Assembly (NCBI GenBank): GCA_045588245.1
Contig: JAZNDW010000011.1
Location: 69,511 to 133,510, forward strand
Direction of reading: 5' to 3'
Source of the DNA: DTU064 sp045588245
GTDB taxonomy: Bacteria > Bacillota > Clostridia > Oscillospirales > CAG-272
Length of the DNA stretch: 64,000 nucleotides
The notes below the pieces were generated by a model that did no database searches, was not told the DNA's origin, and saw only the letters and a list, made by a program, of their open reading frames with translations. Shown in pieces: positions 42,314 to 51,609 of the stretch. Numbering within the stretch: the first letter of the stretch is position 1; every line of letters starts with the position of its first letter. The position numbers and the translations under genes are program-made.

Positions 42314-42357
42314 TGCGGAGGGGAACTTTATCTTAAAAAGTTCCCCTCCGCATATTT
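42314..42357 (-). terminator. Second long hairpin between convergent genes
   Basis: TGCGGAGGGGAACTTT (42314-42329) pairs perfectly with AAAGTTCCCCTCCGCA (42337-42352), followed by ATTTTT. It can end the flavin-reductase-like gene on the minus strand and back up hisS. Both hairpins share a GGGGAAC core, suggesting a repeated intergenic unit. Confidence 0.75.
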
Positions 42358-42361
42358 TTCT

Positions 42362-42928
42362 TTATTTTTTCTTTTTCTTCAGCGCAAAGCCGATGTTGCC
42401 GATCTTTTTGCCGAGAAGGTAATAAGCTCCGTGAGCGTATGCGGCAAGTCCGGCTCGCTCAAGATGAAGCGTGCCTCCCTCGTCAACGAGGTCCTCGTCA
42501 ACGTCTACTGCCACCACGTCCGCGATGAACATATCGTGCGATCCCATCGGCGTAACGCTTATGACCCGACACTCAAGGCTGAGCGGACTTTCCGCGATAA
42601 GCGGACACGAGACCTCGGTTGCCGCCTCGCGCGTCAGCCCAAAGCGCGTGAATTTGTCCATTTTCTTACCCGTGTACATTCCGCATTTGTCCGCCGCTTT
42701 CACCATGGATGACGTCGTCAGATTGATAACGAACTCGCCCTTTTCCTTGATGATGCCGTATGAATGACGGCTCGGACGGACGGAAACATAAACGCGTGGC
42801 GGCCGCGTTGACACCATGCCGCACCACGCAACCGTGATTATGTTGTCATCTTTGTCAATGTCGCCGCACGTCACCATCGTCGGCGACACAGGCGCTAAAA
42901 GCGCCGCACCTTTCCACTTGATCTTCAT
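42362..42928 (-). CDS. Flavin reductase-like FMN-binding protein
   Basis: 188 aa; GGAG six bases before the ATG. Split-barrel fold: PVSPTMVTCGD, NIITVAWCGMVSTRPPRVYVSVRPSRHSYGIIKE (FMN phosphate region), GEFVINLTTSSMVKAADKCGMYTGKKMDKF and ECRVISVTPMGSHDMFIADVVAVDV. Ends in a lysine run (LKKKKK). It probably binds FMN and moves electrons between NAD(P)H and a partner. It lies 63 bases after alaS on the same strand, with a hairpin between. Confidence 0.9.
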   Translation of the reverse strand: MKIKWKGAALLAPVSPTMVTCGDIDKDDNIITVAWCGMVSTRPPRVYVSVRPSRHSYGIIKEKGEFVINLTTSSMVKAADKCGMYTGKKMDKFTRFGLTREAATEVSCPLIAESPLSLECRVISVTPMGSHDMFIADVVAVDVDEDLVDEGGTLHLERAGLAAYAHGAYYLLGKKIGNIGFALKKKKK

Positions 42929-42955
42929 GATCTACTCCGTCTTTCTATACCAAAT

Positions 42956-42981
42956 CAGGGGCAAACCGACGGCTGCCCCTG
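42956..42981 (-). terminator. Hairpin between alaS and the flavin-reductase-like gene
   Basis: CAGGGGCA (42956-42963) pairs with TGCCCCTG (42974-42981). On the minus strand only ATTT follows, so it may be a weak terminator or an mRNA processing/stability element. Confidence 0.4.
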
Positions 42982-42991
42982 AAAATAGCTG

Positions 42992-45622
42992 TTATTTTAC
43001 AAATCCGCGAACGATCTCTTCCGCTGCAGCAACAGCGTCGCCGATCTTGCCGGCATCCGCACCGCCCGCAACTGCGCTGTCGGGACGTCCGCCGCCACGG
43101 CCGCCCGTTACAGCGGCAACGGCACCTACGATCTTGCCTGCGTGCGCGCCTGCCTTGACAGCGTCAGCGCCGCAGGAGCAAACGAAGTTGATCTTGCCGT
43201 CGTTTTTGACTGCGAATACGGATACGACGTTTGCGATCTCCGCCTTGAGCTTGTCGGAAAGCTCGCGTGCGGACGCGAGGTCCATTCCCTCGGCGTAAGC
43301 CGCGATGAGCTTAACGGAACCGACCGAAACGGCGGAACCGATGTACTCGGATGCCTTCGCAGCTGCAAGCTTCGAGTTAAGCGAGTCAAGCTCGTGCTTC
43401 ATACGGCGAAGCTCCTCGGAAAGGGCTGCTGCACGTTTTGCGATATCGTTAACGTTCTGTGCCTTAAGTTCACGTGCCGTCTCTGCGATGAGAGCGTCGC
43501 GTTCCGCGATAAGAGCGAGTACGTTTTCGCCCGTAACAGCCTCGATACGTCTGATACCTGCCGCAACAGAACCTTCGTACGTGATCTTATAAAGTCCGAT
43601 CTTTGACGTGTTGTCAACGTGCGTACCGCCGCAAAGCTCAACGGACGCGTCGCCCATCGTAACCATTCTTACAAGCGCGCCGTACTTTTCGCCGAAAAGT
43701 GCGAGAGCGCCGCGCGAACGTGCGGTTTCGATGTCGGTTTCGTCGGTTACGACGTCGTAGCCGGCAAGGATGTAGGAATTAACGAGCGCCTCCGTCTTCG
43801 CGAGCTCCTCAGATGTGAGTCCCTGGAAGTGCGAGAAGTCGAAGCGGGCTCTATATTCGTCAACGTAAGAGCCGCTCTGCTCAACGTGGTCTCCGAGCAC
43901 GGTCTTGAGCGCCGCCTGAAGCAGATGCACGGAGGAGTGATTGCGGCGGATAGCGTTGCGGCGAGCCTCATCATATTCAGCCGTAACCGTGTCGCCAACG
44001 CTGCAAACACCGCGTTCGACGCGGCAGATATGCATATAAACGCCCGAATCCTTCTTCGTGTCGAGTACCGTCAGTTCGCAGTTGTCGCACCAAATGCGTC
44101 CCGTGTCGCCGACCTGACCGCCGCCCTCGCCGTAGAAGGGAGTTTTGTTGAGAACTACCGTGCATTCGCCCTCGGATACCGAATCGACGGATTCGCCCTC
44201 AGAGAGAATGAGCATGACGGAAGCCTCTGCTTTATATTCGGTGTAGCCTGTAAATTCTGTCTTTTCAAGGCTTGCAAAAAGAGACTTGGAAGCATCGTCC
44301 CAGCCGCCGCCAAGCTTTCTGTTGGCGCGTGCACGAGCCTTCTGTTCCTTCATGAGCGACGTAAAGCCGTCCTCGTCGATACTAAGACCTGCTTCAGCGG
44401 CGATCTCACGCGTGAGATCTACGGGGAAGCCGAACGTATCGTAAAGCTTAAATGCGTCCTCGCCGCCGAGGATGTCGCCGCCTGCTGCCTTCGTATCCTC
44501 GATCATAGTCGAAAGAATGGACAGACCCGCATCGATCGTAGCGTCGAAGCGTTCTTCTTCGATCTTGATGACCTTCTTGATGTAGTCCGCCTTCTTCGTC
44601 AGCTCGGGATAAGCGGAGCCGTTTTCGCCGATAACGACGTCGCAAAGACGCGGCAGGAAGGATTCCTTGATGCCGAGAAGCTTACCGTGACGCGATGCGC
44701 GGCGAAGCACGCGGCGGAGGATGTAGCCTCTGCCCTCGTTGGAGGGGAGAACACCGTCACAAATGAGGAACGTTGCCGTTCTGATATGGTCCGTGATAAC
44801 GCGGATGGAAACGTCGTTATTATAGTTTTCGTTATACTTCACGCCTGCGATCTCGCAAACTGTGTCGAGTATCTTTCTGATCGTGTCAACTTCGAAAAGG
44901 TTGTCCACGTCCTGCATTACGCAAGCAAGACGTTCAAGACCCATGCCCGTGTCTATGTTCTTCTGTGCGAGCTCGGTGTAGTTGCCGTGACCGTCGTTAT
45001 TGAACTGCGTGAAAACGTTGTTCCAGATCTCAATGAAGCGGTCGCATTCGCAACCGGGAGCACAGTCGGGCTTGCCGCAACCGTACTTCAGTCCGCGGTC
45101 AAAATAGATTTCAGAGCAAGGTCCGCAAGGTCCACCCGAAAGATCCCAGAAGTTGTCCTCACGTCCGAGGCGTACGATATGCTCCGCGGGAACGCCGACG
45201 ACGTTGCGCCAGATGTCGTAAGCCTGATCGTCCTCTTCGTAAACGGACGGATAAAGAAGCTCTTCGGGAATCTCGAGAGTCTTCGTTAAAAACTCCCACG
45301 CCCACGGAATAGCCTCGCCCTTGAAGTAATCACCGAAGCTGAAGTTACCGAGCATTTCAAAGTAAGTGCCGTGACGTGCTGTCTTACCGACGTTGTCGAT
45401 ATCAAGCGTACGGACGCACTTCTGGCACGTCGTGACGCGGCGGCGCGGCGGCTCTTCTTCGCCCGTGAAATACTTCTTCATCGGTGCCATTCCTGCGTTG
45501 ATGAGAAGCAGGCTGTTATCGTTTATCGGCACGAGCGGAAAGCTCGGCAGACGAAGATGTCCTTTGGATTCAAAAAAGCTCAAATACTTCTCACGAAGTA
45601 CGTTAAGTGATTGCCACTCCAT
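42992..45622 (-). CDS. alaS: Alanyl-tRNA synthetase
   Basis: 876 aa, full length; AACCTCCG on the plus strand gives CGGAGG before the ATG. Class II core FFESKGHLRLPSFPLVP, NAGMAPMKKYFTG, RVTTCQKCVRTLDIDNVG, RHGTYFEMLGNFSFGDYFK. Editing domain has HSSVHLLQAALKTVLG and ELCGGTHV; the C-Ala part closes the protein. Its promoter is perfect and overlaps the stop of the ABC permease gene upstream. Confidence 0.98.
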   Translation of the reverse strand: MEWQSLNVLREKYLSFFESKGHLRLPSFPLVPINDNSLLLINAGMAPMKKYFTGEEEPPRRRVTTCQKCVRTLDIDNVGKTARHGTYFEMLGNFSFGDYFKGEAIPWAWEFLTKTLEIPEELLYPSVYEEDDQAYDIWRNVVGVPAEHIVRLGREDNFWDLSGGPCGPCSEIYFDRGLKYGCGKPDCAPGCECDRFIEIWNNVFTQFNNDGHGNYTELAQKNIDTGMGLERLACVMQDVDNLFEVDTIRKILDTVCEIAGVKYNENYNNDVSIRVITDHIRTATFLICDGVLPSNEGRGYILRRVLRRASRHGKLLGIKESFLPRLCDVVIGENGSAYPELTKKADYIKKVIKIEEERFDATIDAGLSILSTMIEDTKAAGGDILGGEDAFKLYDTFGFPVDLTREIAAEAGLSIDEDGFTSLMKEQKARARANRKLGGGWDDASKSLFASLEKTEFTGYTEYKAEASVMLILSEGESVDSVSEGECTVVLNKTPFYGEGGGQVGDTGRIWCDNCELTVLDTKKDSGVYMHICRVERGVCSVGDTVTAEYDEARRNAIRRNHSSVHLLQAALKTVLGDHVEQSGSYVDEYRARFDFSHFQGLTSEELAKTEALVNSYILAGYDVVTDETDIETARSRGALALFGEKYGALVRMVTMGDASVELCGGTHVDNTSKIGLYKITYEGSVAAGIRRIEAVTGENVLALIAERDALIAETARELKAQNVNDIAKRAAALSEELRRMKHELDSLNSKLAAAKASEYIGSAVSVGSVKLIAAYAEGMDLASARELSDKLKAEIANVVSVFAVKNDGKINFVCSCGADAVKAGAHAGKIVGAVAAVTGGRGGGRPDSAVAGGADAGKIGDAVAAAEEIVRGFVK

Positions 45623-45643
45623 ATATTTTTAACCTCCGAAAAC

Positions 45644-45660
45644 GTGCGCCGTAGGCGCAC
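45644..45660 (-). promoter_or_regulatory. Leader hairpin of alaS
   Basis: GTGCGCC-TAC-GGCGCAC on the minus strand, followed by GTTTTC and the ribosome site. It is not a T-box. It might be a small attenuator or RNA-stability hairpin. Confidence 0.4.
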
Positions 45661-45701
45661 ATATCATTATTTGCTGTCATGTGAGCAAAGCTCAACAATT
45701 T

Positions 45702-45730
45702 ATTATATACCCGCAAGCAAATGTTGTCAA
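45702..45730 (-). promoter_or_regulatory. Consensus sigma-A promoter of alaS
   Basis: Minus strand TTGACA (45730-45725), 17-base spacer, TATAAT (45707-45702). The -35 box overlaps the TGA stop (45729-45727) of the gene upstream. Confidence 0.92.
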
Positions 45731-46845
45731 CGATTATGTTGACTTTTAAGACGTTTTCCGCGTTTCATCGTCACCCATAGCAGTAGTAGCGACGTCGGCA
45801 GTGCCGCTATAGCCGCAACTATAGGTGCGGTGACGCTCTCGCTTGCGATCCACAACCAATACGTCGGCGTGATACGGCGAATCGCCTCTGTCGCGGGCAA
45901 AAATGATGTCACGTCAAAATAAACGGGACACAAAACAAGCGTCAAGATCACGATATAAACGGAGAGCATCTGCATACGTCCCGCGTCGCGCAAGAGCGCC
46001 GCCGACGCAAGTGCAAAAGACGATGTCAGCACCGTATAAACGAAAACTGGTGCAAAATGCTCCCATAAAAGTGTGTCATCCGCCAGGTGTCTAAACACTT
46101 CAGCCGACACAGCATACGTAGCAAGAATCAAAAGCTCCCGCACCGCAAGCGTTGGCAAAACGGCACAGAAAAGCGTTCGTCCGGCACCGATGCGTCCGCA
46201 CAGCGGCGCTATGTCACAGCGCAAGATGTCGCAGGCGGTATACATCATCATTGTAAAGATGAAAAGCGATGCAAAGGTAAGAGTGTACGTCACATCTCTG
46301 TTGTCAGGCAAGCCATCGCCGCCGTCTGCGCTCTCTATCGCAAACGTGAAAAGCAGTCCTTGTGACAGCTTTTCATGAAACGCCTCCGCCATCTCCTCCG
46401 CGGTTATTTCGTTCCCCGGCAGAAACGACGCCGCCATGTAAGGCGCATATTCAGTATAAACGGCAGCAACGACGTGATTTCTATAGAGATCTGCGGCAAA
46501 GGAGATCGGCGTTTCCATAAACAGAATAACGCCGTCAAGCTCGCCGGAACGAACCATTTCATCAATTCCCAAAGGGATAACGGCACCGCAATCGTAGATG
46601 CCCGACTCTATCCCCGAGCGAAGCTCAGCTTCGCTCTCACACAGTATAAATCCGTCCTCGGCAAGCCTTGATGCTATTCGCTGTGCGGTCTGCCCTCCGT
46701 CAAGATCAACGAGCCCTGCCGGCGGAAGCGACTCACTTTGTCCCAGTGAAGGTGCAAAATATATCGCCAATCCGAAAATGATAAGCAGCACGGGAAAATA
46801 AACGGAGCGTACCGACCGTTTGAAAGCCAAACCGATGTATCTCAC
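45727..46845 (-). CDS. ABC-2 type transporter permease
   Basis: 372 aa. One N-terminal helix (about 16-33), a large outside domain to about residue 180 (AGLVDLDGGQTAQRIASRLAEDGF), then five helices (TLTFASLFIFTMMMYTACDI onward), the ABC-2/YhgE-like layout. It starts four bases after the preceding permease gene and would form the channel with it and the ATPase at 49753-50412. Substrate unknown; likely an export or surface-assembly system. Last gene of the operon. Confidence 0.85.
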   Translation of the reverse strand: MRYIGLAFKRSVRSVYFPVLLIIFGLAIYFAPSLGQSESLPPAGLVDLDGGQTAQRIASRLAEDGFILCESEAELRSGIESGIYDCGAVIPLGIDEMVRSGELDGVILFMETPISFAADLYRNHVVAAVYTEYAPYMAASFLPGNEITAEEMAEAFHEKLSQGLLFTFAIESADGGDGLPDNRDVTYTLTFASLFIFTMMMYTACDILRCDIAPLCGRIGAGRTLFCAVLPTLAVRELLILATYAVSAEVFRHLADDTLLWEHFAPVFVYTVLTSSFALASAALLRDAGRMQMLSVYIVILTLVLCPVYFDVTSFLPATEAIRRITPTYWLWIASESVTAPIVAAIAALPTSLLLLWVTMKRGKRLKSQHNR

Positions 46846-46849
46846 GTCA

Positions 46850-48028
46850 TCACCTCCTGCCTGCCGTTACGGCGGCGGTATGCAGCCATATCAAATAGAC
46901 GGCAACGGATGCATAAAAAACAGCGAGCGCGATGCCGAAAGCATCGGCATCCGCACCGAATGCAGGTGCAAAAAGCGCCTTCGCCGCGCCGAACGGAGAT
47001 GCGTCGCCCACGGCAAGTATCGCTTTCGGCAGCATTTGACGCGGAACTATACCACCACAGAAAAGCATTCCGCCAACAGCAACAATGATGTTGCCCGTTA
47101 TCCCGTCACCGACGGTGACGGTGATCGCCATGCCTATGACAGTTATATAAAGCGACGTTATCAAGCCGTACAGAACTGAGTCAAAGCCGATTTCCGTCCC
47201 AAGCAGCTCTCCTGTTACAGCAAAAACGGATAAAAGTATCAAAAAGCGAAAGAAAAAAGTATACATCAGCTTCGGCAAGAAAAATCTGCCGTAGCCGACG
47301 CCGACAGAGCGAAGTCGGTTTAACATCGAACGGTTTATATCCGTTGTATAAAGAGGAACGAAGAACACCGAACACAAAAAGAGAAACAGAATAAGCCAGC
47401 ATAGGACGTAATACGCCGTCATGGACATTCCCGTATCGTAGTATTCAAGGATCTCCAAAGAAAAATAACGCTCTCGGGCGCCGATCGCCTCTTCGAGAAG
47501 CGCTATGTTCACTCTGTCAAGATAATCGCGGCGAACATCGCTCGACAAGCCGTGAAGCTTTATCAGGTCAAGCCCTGTAAAAGTACCAAACTGTCCTGCG
47601 CCGAGGATCTCTTCTCCGTAACCCGCAACGGCTGCAACTATCTCGGAATGTGCGGAAAGCTCCGAAGAAACGATAATTCTGCCTCCCGACACGCGTCCCG
47701 ACAGAACATCATCAATGAAGCCGTCGGGTAAAATGATAGCCGCCGAGCATTCACCGCGCGCAATCGCAGCTTCCGCCTCGTCGGCATCCATCTTTTCCAC
47801 GTCAAGCAAGTCACTGATATAATCGACTTTCTTGACTGCATTAATGAGGATTCGGCTGTAAACCGAATCCTCATTATCACAAACGGCAACTTTAATAGGT
47901 GTGTATACATCACCGACACCGTGGATCACAGCTCCTGCGGCAACGGCGGAAACCGCCGCCAGCACCAAAAGTATGACCGACGCGGACAATATACATTTTA
48001 TAAACAACTTAAAGTCTCGTCTGAACAT
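46850..48028 (-). CDS. ABC-2 type transporter permease
   Basis: 392 aa with the same architecture as the next gene: helix at about 13-34, outside domain with KVAVCDNEDSVYSRILINAVKKVDYISDLLDVEKMDADEAEAAIARGECSAAIILPDGF (typical ABC-2 wording), then five to six helices from LCWLILFLFLCSVFFVPLY. LFCGGIVPRQMLP lies between late helices, as in these exporters. Two different permeases suggest a heterodimer. Confidence 0.87.
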   Translation of the reverse strand: MFRRDFKLFIKCILSASVILLVLAAVSAVAAGAVIHGVGDVYTPIKVAVCDNEDSVYSRILINAVKKVDYISDLLDVEKMDADEAEAAIARGECSAAIILPDGFIDDVLSGRVSGGRIIVSSELSAHSEIVAAVAGYGEEILGAGQFGTFTGLDLIKLHGLSSDVRRDYLDRVNIALLEEAIGARERYFSLEILEYYDTGMSMTAYYVLCWLILFLFLCSVFFVPLYTTDINRSMLNRLRSVGVGYGRFFLPKLMYTFFFRFLILLSVFAVTGELLGTEIGFDSVLYGLITSLYITVIGMAITVTVGDGITGNIIVAVGGMLFCGGIVPRQMLPKAILAVGDASPFGAAKALFAPAFGADADAFGIALAVFYASVAVYLIWLHTAAVTAGRR

Positions 48029-48061
48029 ATTGTTATTGTTTCCCCGAAGGGATCTTAATTA

Positions 48062-49735
48062 TTACCAGCCGTAAGAAGGCTCGGGAGCTACTGTATCAGC
48101 CCATTCTTCCTCGCTCCAGTAATCGTCGCTCCAGTAATCGTCGCTTGTGTCATCGTCGGGAATATAGATATCGCCGCCAAGACCAAAATCAAAATCTTCG
48201 CCGAAATCACCGGAGGATACGATCTCTTCGATAGCCGCCATCACGTTGTCACGAAGCTCATAGAAGTCATCCTCTTTCATTGTGAGAACGTCCTTGAAAT
48301 CATCGATTTTGGGCATCTTATCAGACTTGCTGACAACGAGAGAGATACCTTCAATGTCGATCTCCATCATGGGTGTTCTGAATTTTTCGAATTCAACTAC
48401 GGTCGTGTTCTTTTCTTCGAGCATCTTGCCCTCAAGTTCAAACGTTACGTAGCCTTCATTTTCGAGAGAAACTTCGAAATCGCCGTCCTTTTTGTCCCAT
48501 GCGAGATCAACGCGAACGAGAGTTTCGGAATCTTGCTTGCACTTGAAGGTAGCTTCAAAGCTATCCTTGGAATTTTCTTCTACTTCATAGGAGACCGTGA
48601 TCTTGTCGCCGTATCCCGACTTCAGCTTGAGAGAGATTTCAGCAAGATCCTTCATTGTGGGACCGCAAACGAATTCTACTTCGTAAACGGTTTCCTTATC
48701 GTATTCAACCTCAGCGGTAACACCGACGATCATGCCGGAGGACTTACCGATATTGAAAACAACGTTGATGTAGCAATCTTCGATCTCGTCGTCGTAATCT
48801 TCAACGGAGTCGATAGCTTCTTCGATAGCATCGTAGAATTCATCGGCAATATCGTCACCGTCTACTTCACCGCCGGTATAAGAAGCCAATATATCTGCGT
48901 AATCATCGATGAACGCAGCAAGCTTCTTATCGCTTTCAACGTATGTAAGAACGTCACGAATGATGTTGACGAGAGCTTCGCCCTCAATAGTAATAATTAC
49001 ATCGTTTGTAGAAACGTCTTCACCGCCTACACGAATGGATCCGCCGACCTTCTCGATCACAGCATTTGCCTTGATCGACTTTTTAGCAGCCTTGAGAACA
49101 CCCGCAACGACCTTTTCGGCGTCCTTCATCATGTCTTCTCTGATTTCCATCAATTCCATGTACTCTTCGATCTGATCGTCTTCAATACCGAGAGAGAATG
49201 CACCGTCTTCGCCAAATTCAGAATGGCTGAAGTTTTCTACGATCTTATCAAGCTCGATACCGTACGCATCGTCACCGAGGAGTGCTTCGGAGAGAATCGC
49301 CACCGTCAGCTCGTCAATGTAAAGCTGTGCCGATGCGAGCTCTTCGCCCGAAAGTGCCGCGCCTACACCTGCAGCAAACCGAAGCTCTTCTGCGTTGAAA
49401 TAAAACTTAGCAGAAACTTCACCGTCGATCTTGGTGCCGAGGATATTTTCAGAAAGATTCTGTGTATCAACGACAAGCTCAACGCTACCGCCGTTGGCAA
49501 CCTTGTTGAGATATTCGCCGAACTCGGTATTGTTCGTTGCGCTCAACGTCTTTTCAAAAGCATTCTCAACCATGCTGAAAGGATTGCTTGCAATAACGCC
49601 TACGATTGCCAAAGCAATCAGAAGGACCGCCGCAACAGCCGCAACGACAGCTATGAGAATCTTCTTTGCTCCGGACTTTTGGGTGTCCACGGAAGTATTT
49701 TCCACGTTCATTCCGTCCATGTTCTTTTCGTCCAT
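48062..49735 (-). CDS. Membrane-anchored protein of unknown function in an ABC exporter operon
   Basis: 557 aa. A short cytoplasmic start is followed by one membrane helix (KKILIAVVAAVAAVLLIALAIVGVIA, about 24-49), then an entirely outside, acidic region (NPFSMVENAFEKTLSATNNTEF onward) with alternating beta strands such as GSVELVVDTQNLSENILG and GDFEVSLENEGYVTFELEGK, perhaps two similar halves. The tail is aromatic and acidic: DDYWSDDYWSEEEW, coded by a 15-base direct repeat near 48115-48145. I do not recognise a named family with confidence. It lies between the ATPase (17 bases) and the permeases (33 bases), so it probably works with the transporter as an accessory or its cargo receptor. Confidence 0.8.
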   Translation of the reverse strand: MDEKNMDGMNVENTSVDTQKSGAKKILIAVVAAVAAVLLIALAIVGVIASNPFSMVENAFEKTLSATNNTEFGEYLNKVANGGSVELVVDTQNLSENILGTKIDGEVSAKFYFNAEELRFAAGVGAALSGEELASAQLYIDELTVAILSEALLGDDAYGIELDKIVENFSHSEFGEDGAFSLGIEDDQIEEYMELMEIREDMMKDAEKVVAGVLKAAKKSIKANAVIEKVGGSIRVGGEDVSTNDVIITIEGEALVNIIRDVLTYVESDKKLAAFIDDYADILASYTGGEVDGDDIADEFYDAIEEAIDSVEDYDDEIEDCYINVVFNIGKSSGMIVGVTAEVEYDKETVYEVEFVCGPTMKDLAEISLKLKSGYGDKITVSYEVEENSKDSFEATFKCKQDSETLVRVDLAWDKKDGDFEVSLENEGYVTFELEGKMLEEKNTTVVEFEKFRTPMMEIDIEGISLVVSKSDKMPKIDDFKDVLTMKEDDFYELRDNVMAAIEEIVSSGDFGEDFDFGLGGDIYIPDDDTSDDYWSDDYWSEEEWADTVAPEPSYGW

Positions 49736-49752
49736 GTCTAAAACTCACTTTC

Positions 49753-50412
49753 TTATAAAGAATTCTTTAAGATATTTTTATAAAATTGCAGAAACGTGTC
49801 CGCATCGGCAATCTGCTCGCGCAATTCCTCTTTGGTGTAACAGCGGATCTCTTTCCCCATGATGATCAGCTTGTCAAAAAGCAAACGGAATTCATCAGGA
49901 TCGTGTCCCACATAAACGACGCCTCGCCCTCTCTGCAACAACTGCCGAACCAATTTTACCATTTCGTCGCGGAAAGTTATATCAAGAGAAGCTGTAGGCT
50001 CATCGAACAGCAAAACGTCAGGATCGCTCATCAACGCACAGGCGATGCTCACCTGTTTTTTCATGCCTCCCGAAAGCTTGGATACCCGCATTTTCAGATA
50101 CGAAGCCACGTTAAACGGAAGCTCCCGAGGAACGGTGCATCCTGAGAGTGAAGCAAAAAAGCGAAGATTTTCCAAAACAGTCGAATCCTCAAGCAAGGCT
50201 GTGCCCTGCGGTACGTATCCGAGCTTGCCGTTAACGGTTATTTGTCCAGAGGAAGGCGTCAACGCTCCGGCGATAACGGAAAGCGCCGTCGATTTACCTG
50301 AGCCGTTTGGCCCCGCAATAACGATACACTCGCCGTCGGAAACCGTAAAGCCAAGCTTTTCAAAGACGACCTTTTTTCCAAACGAAAACGAAATATCCTT
50401 AACAGTCAGCAT
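49753..50412 (-). CDS. ABC transporter ATP-binding protein
   Basis: 219 aa from the ATG at 50412; the longer frame to 50469 has an implausible start region. Walker A GPNGSGKST, Q-loop GYVPQGTALLEDSTVLENL, signature LSGGMKKQVSIACAL, Walker B VLLFDEPTASLD and switch His in YVGHDPDEF. This short form belongs with ABC-2 exporters. First gene of a four-gene operon. The ribosome site is poor. Confidence 0.93.
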   Translation of the reverse strand: MLTVKDISFSFGKKVVFEKLGFTVSDGECIVIAGPNGSGKSTALSVIAGALTPSSGQITVNGKLGYVPQGTALLEDSTVLENLRFFASLSGCTVPRELPFNVASYLKMRVSKLSGGMKKQVSIACALMSDPDVLLFDEPTASLDITFRDEMVKLVRQLLQRGRGVVYVGHDPDEFRLLFDKLIIMGKEIRCYTKEELREQIADADTFLQFYKNILKNSL

Positions 50413-50505
50413 CAGTTCACACCACAAAACAAACCTTGTATTGATGCCGTTTACCGTATGCCAATACAATAATTTATTTTCTACAATTAAATAATATATA
50501 TCTTA

Positions 50506-50538
50506 TGTTATGATAACACACGTGTCGAATAATGTCAA
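50506..50538 (-). promoter_or_regulatory. Promoter and palindromic operator of the ABC exporter operon
   Basis: Minus strand TTGACA (50538-50533), 17-base spacer, TATCAT (50515-50510). A perfect palindrome TGTTAT-G-ATAACA (50506-50518) covers the -10 box and ACACGTGT (50518-50525) lies in the spacer. Such placement suits a repressor site, for example of GntR/YtrA type; no regulator gene is adjacent. Confidence 0.7.
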
Positions 50539-50558
50539 TGGAAGTTTGCACTATAAAG

Positions 50559-50592
50559 AAAAAAAAGGCATCATCCAAATGACACCTTTTTC
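50559..50592 (-). terminator. Intrinsic terminator after the CapA-like gene
   Basis: Minus strand GGTGTCAT pairs (with two G-T pairs) with ATGATGCC around TTGG, followed by eight T. Confidence 0.75.
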
Positions 50593-50604
50593 ATCTTATG
50601 CAGG

Positions 50605-51609
50605 TTATTTATTTTTTATTCTTCCGTCATCATCGACCGTTGCCGATTCGGAACGTTCATTGATGTCAAGTATTGCCGCCGTCAGTTCATCTCCCGTCAG
50701 CTCTGTAGCAACTCCGTCTTTCACCGCGCAAGAATAGTAACGTAGTATAGGCGCAACACCGACCGTCATCGTCACCGTCATATATTCTCCGCCGTCGCTT
50801 CCCAAAGGTGAAATACCGTAAACAACGGGCACTCCGAGATGATACTCAACGTCCGCATCAACAGCTTCCTTATCTGTAACAAAAACGGCATCGGCGCCTG
50901 CCATGGCGGCAGATTCGGCAAACTCACCGTCTTTTGTTACCGCAATAACAAAGTCACAAACTGCCTTTGCCGATGCAACAGCATCAGCATCTTCACCGAC
51001 GGCTACCGCAAACTTTACACCGCCCGAAATATACGTGTTGACTGCCGCATCACCGTTTCCCGAAACAGCGAGATCTGCCGCATCAAAAGTATCGGCAAGA
51101 CTGTCTGACATCGCAACTTTGTCAGCTTCGTCCGCCGTTATCATAACGGTCGTTTTTCTTTGATCGTATACGTCCGTAAGAAGCGTAACACCGTCACCGA
51201 AAGCAGCCCCCGTATAAATATCGTAAAGCACGGAAAACGTATAGCCCGTCATATCAGCCCATATATTGTCACTGTACCCGCTCGACTCAATGCGGCGCTT
51301 CACAGCGGAAAGCAGGTTCCCGTTTGAATTGATATTCTCATGCGATACGCAAAAATTGAGAAATTCTTCGCCTATATCGTATTTTTTGTCCGCATCGGCA
51401 ATAATAAGCAAAATATCCGCCCCGTCATCCTCCGGCACCGGCAGCTTTCCAAGCTCATCATCGCTGTAAACGTACGGAAGCACATCGTTTACGGTTTTGA
51501 TCGACAGCTCGCGCACGCGGTTCATGTATAGCACCGCCGCAACAGTCAGAAAGAGAAGAAGCACCGCCGATATTATGCGTGTATATAATATTTTTTCTTT
51601 CGTGTTCAT
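50605..51609 (-). CDS. Anchored extracellular protein, possibly a degenerate CapA-like fold
   Basis: 334 aa. One helix at about 9-30 (RIISAVLLLFLTVAAVLYM), then outside. The second half, CDFVIAVTKDGEFAESAAMAGADAVFVTDKEAVDADVEYHLGVPVVYGISPLGS, has the shape of CapA/PgsA-type metallophosphatase segments (VIxxHWG, AGADxVIGHHPH, GKPIxYSLGNF), but the His and Asn metal ligands are missing. The likeness is tentative. The ATG overlaps the GDPD stop by four bases, so the two are co-translated. Function unknown. Confidence 0.6.
   Translation of the reverse strand: MNTKEKILYTRIISAVLLLFLTVAAVLYMNRVRELSIKTVNDVLPYVYSDDELGKLPVPEDDGADILLIIADADKKYDIGEEFLNFCVSHENINSNGNLLSAVKRRIESSGYSDNIWADMTGYTFSVLYDIYTGAAFGDGVTLLTDVYDQRKTTVMITADEADKVAMSDSLADTFDAADLAVSGNGDAAVNTYISGGVKFAVAVGEDADAVASAKAVCDFVIAVTKDGEFAESAAMAGADAVFVTDKEAVDADVEYHLGVPVVYGISPLGSDGGEYMTVTMTVGVAPILRYYSCAVKDGVATELTGDELTAAILDINERSESATVDDDGRIKNK

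Noticed and set aside
43619..45289. 556-codon plus-strand frame opposite alaS
   Set aside because: Antisense shadow of a canonical alanyl-tRNA synthetase gene.
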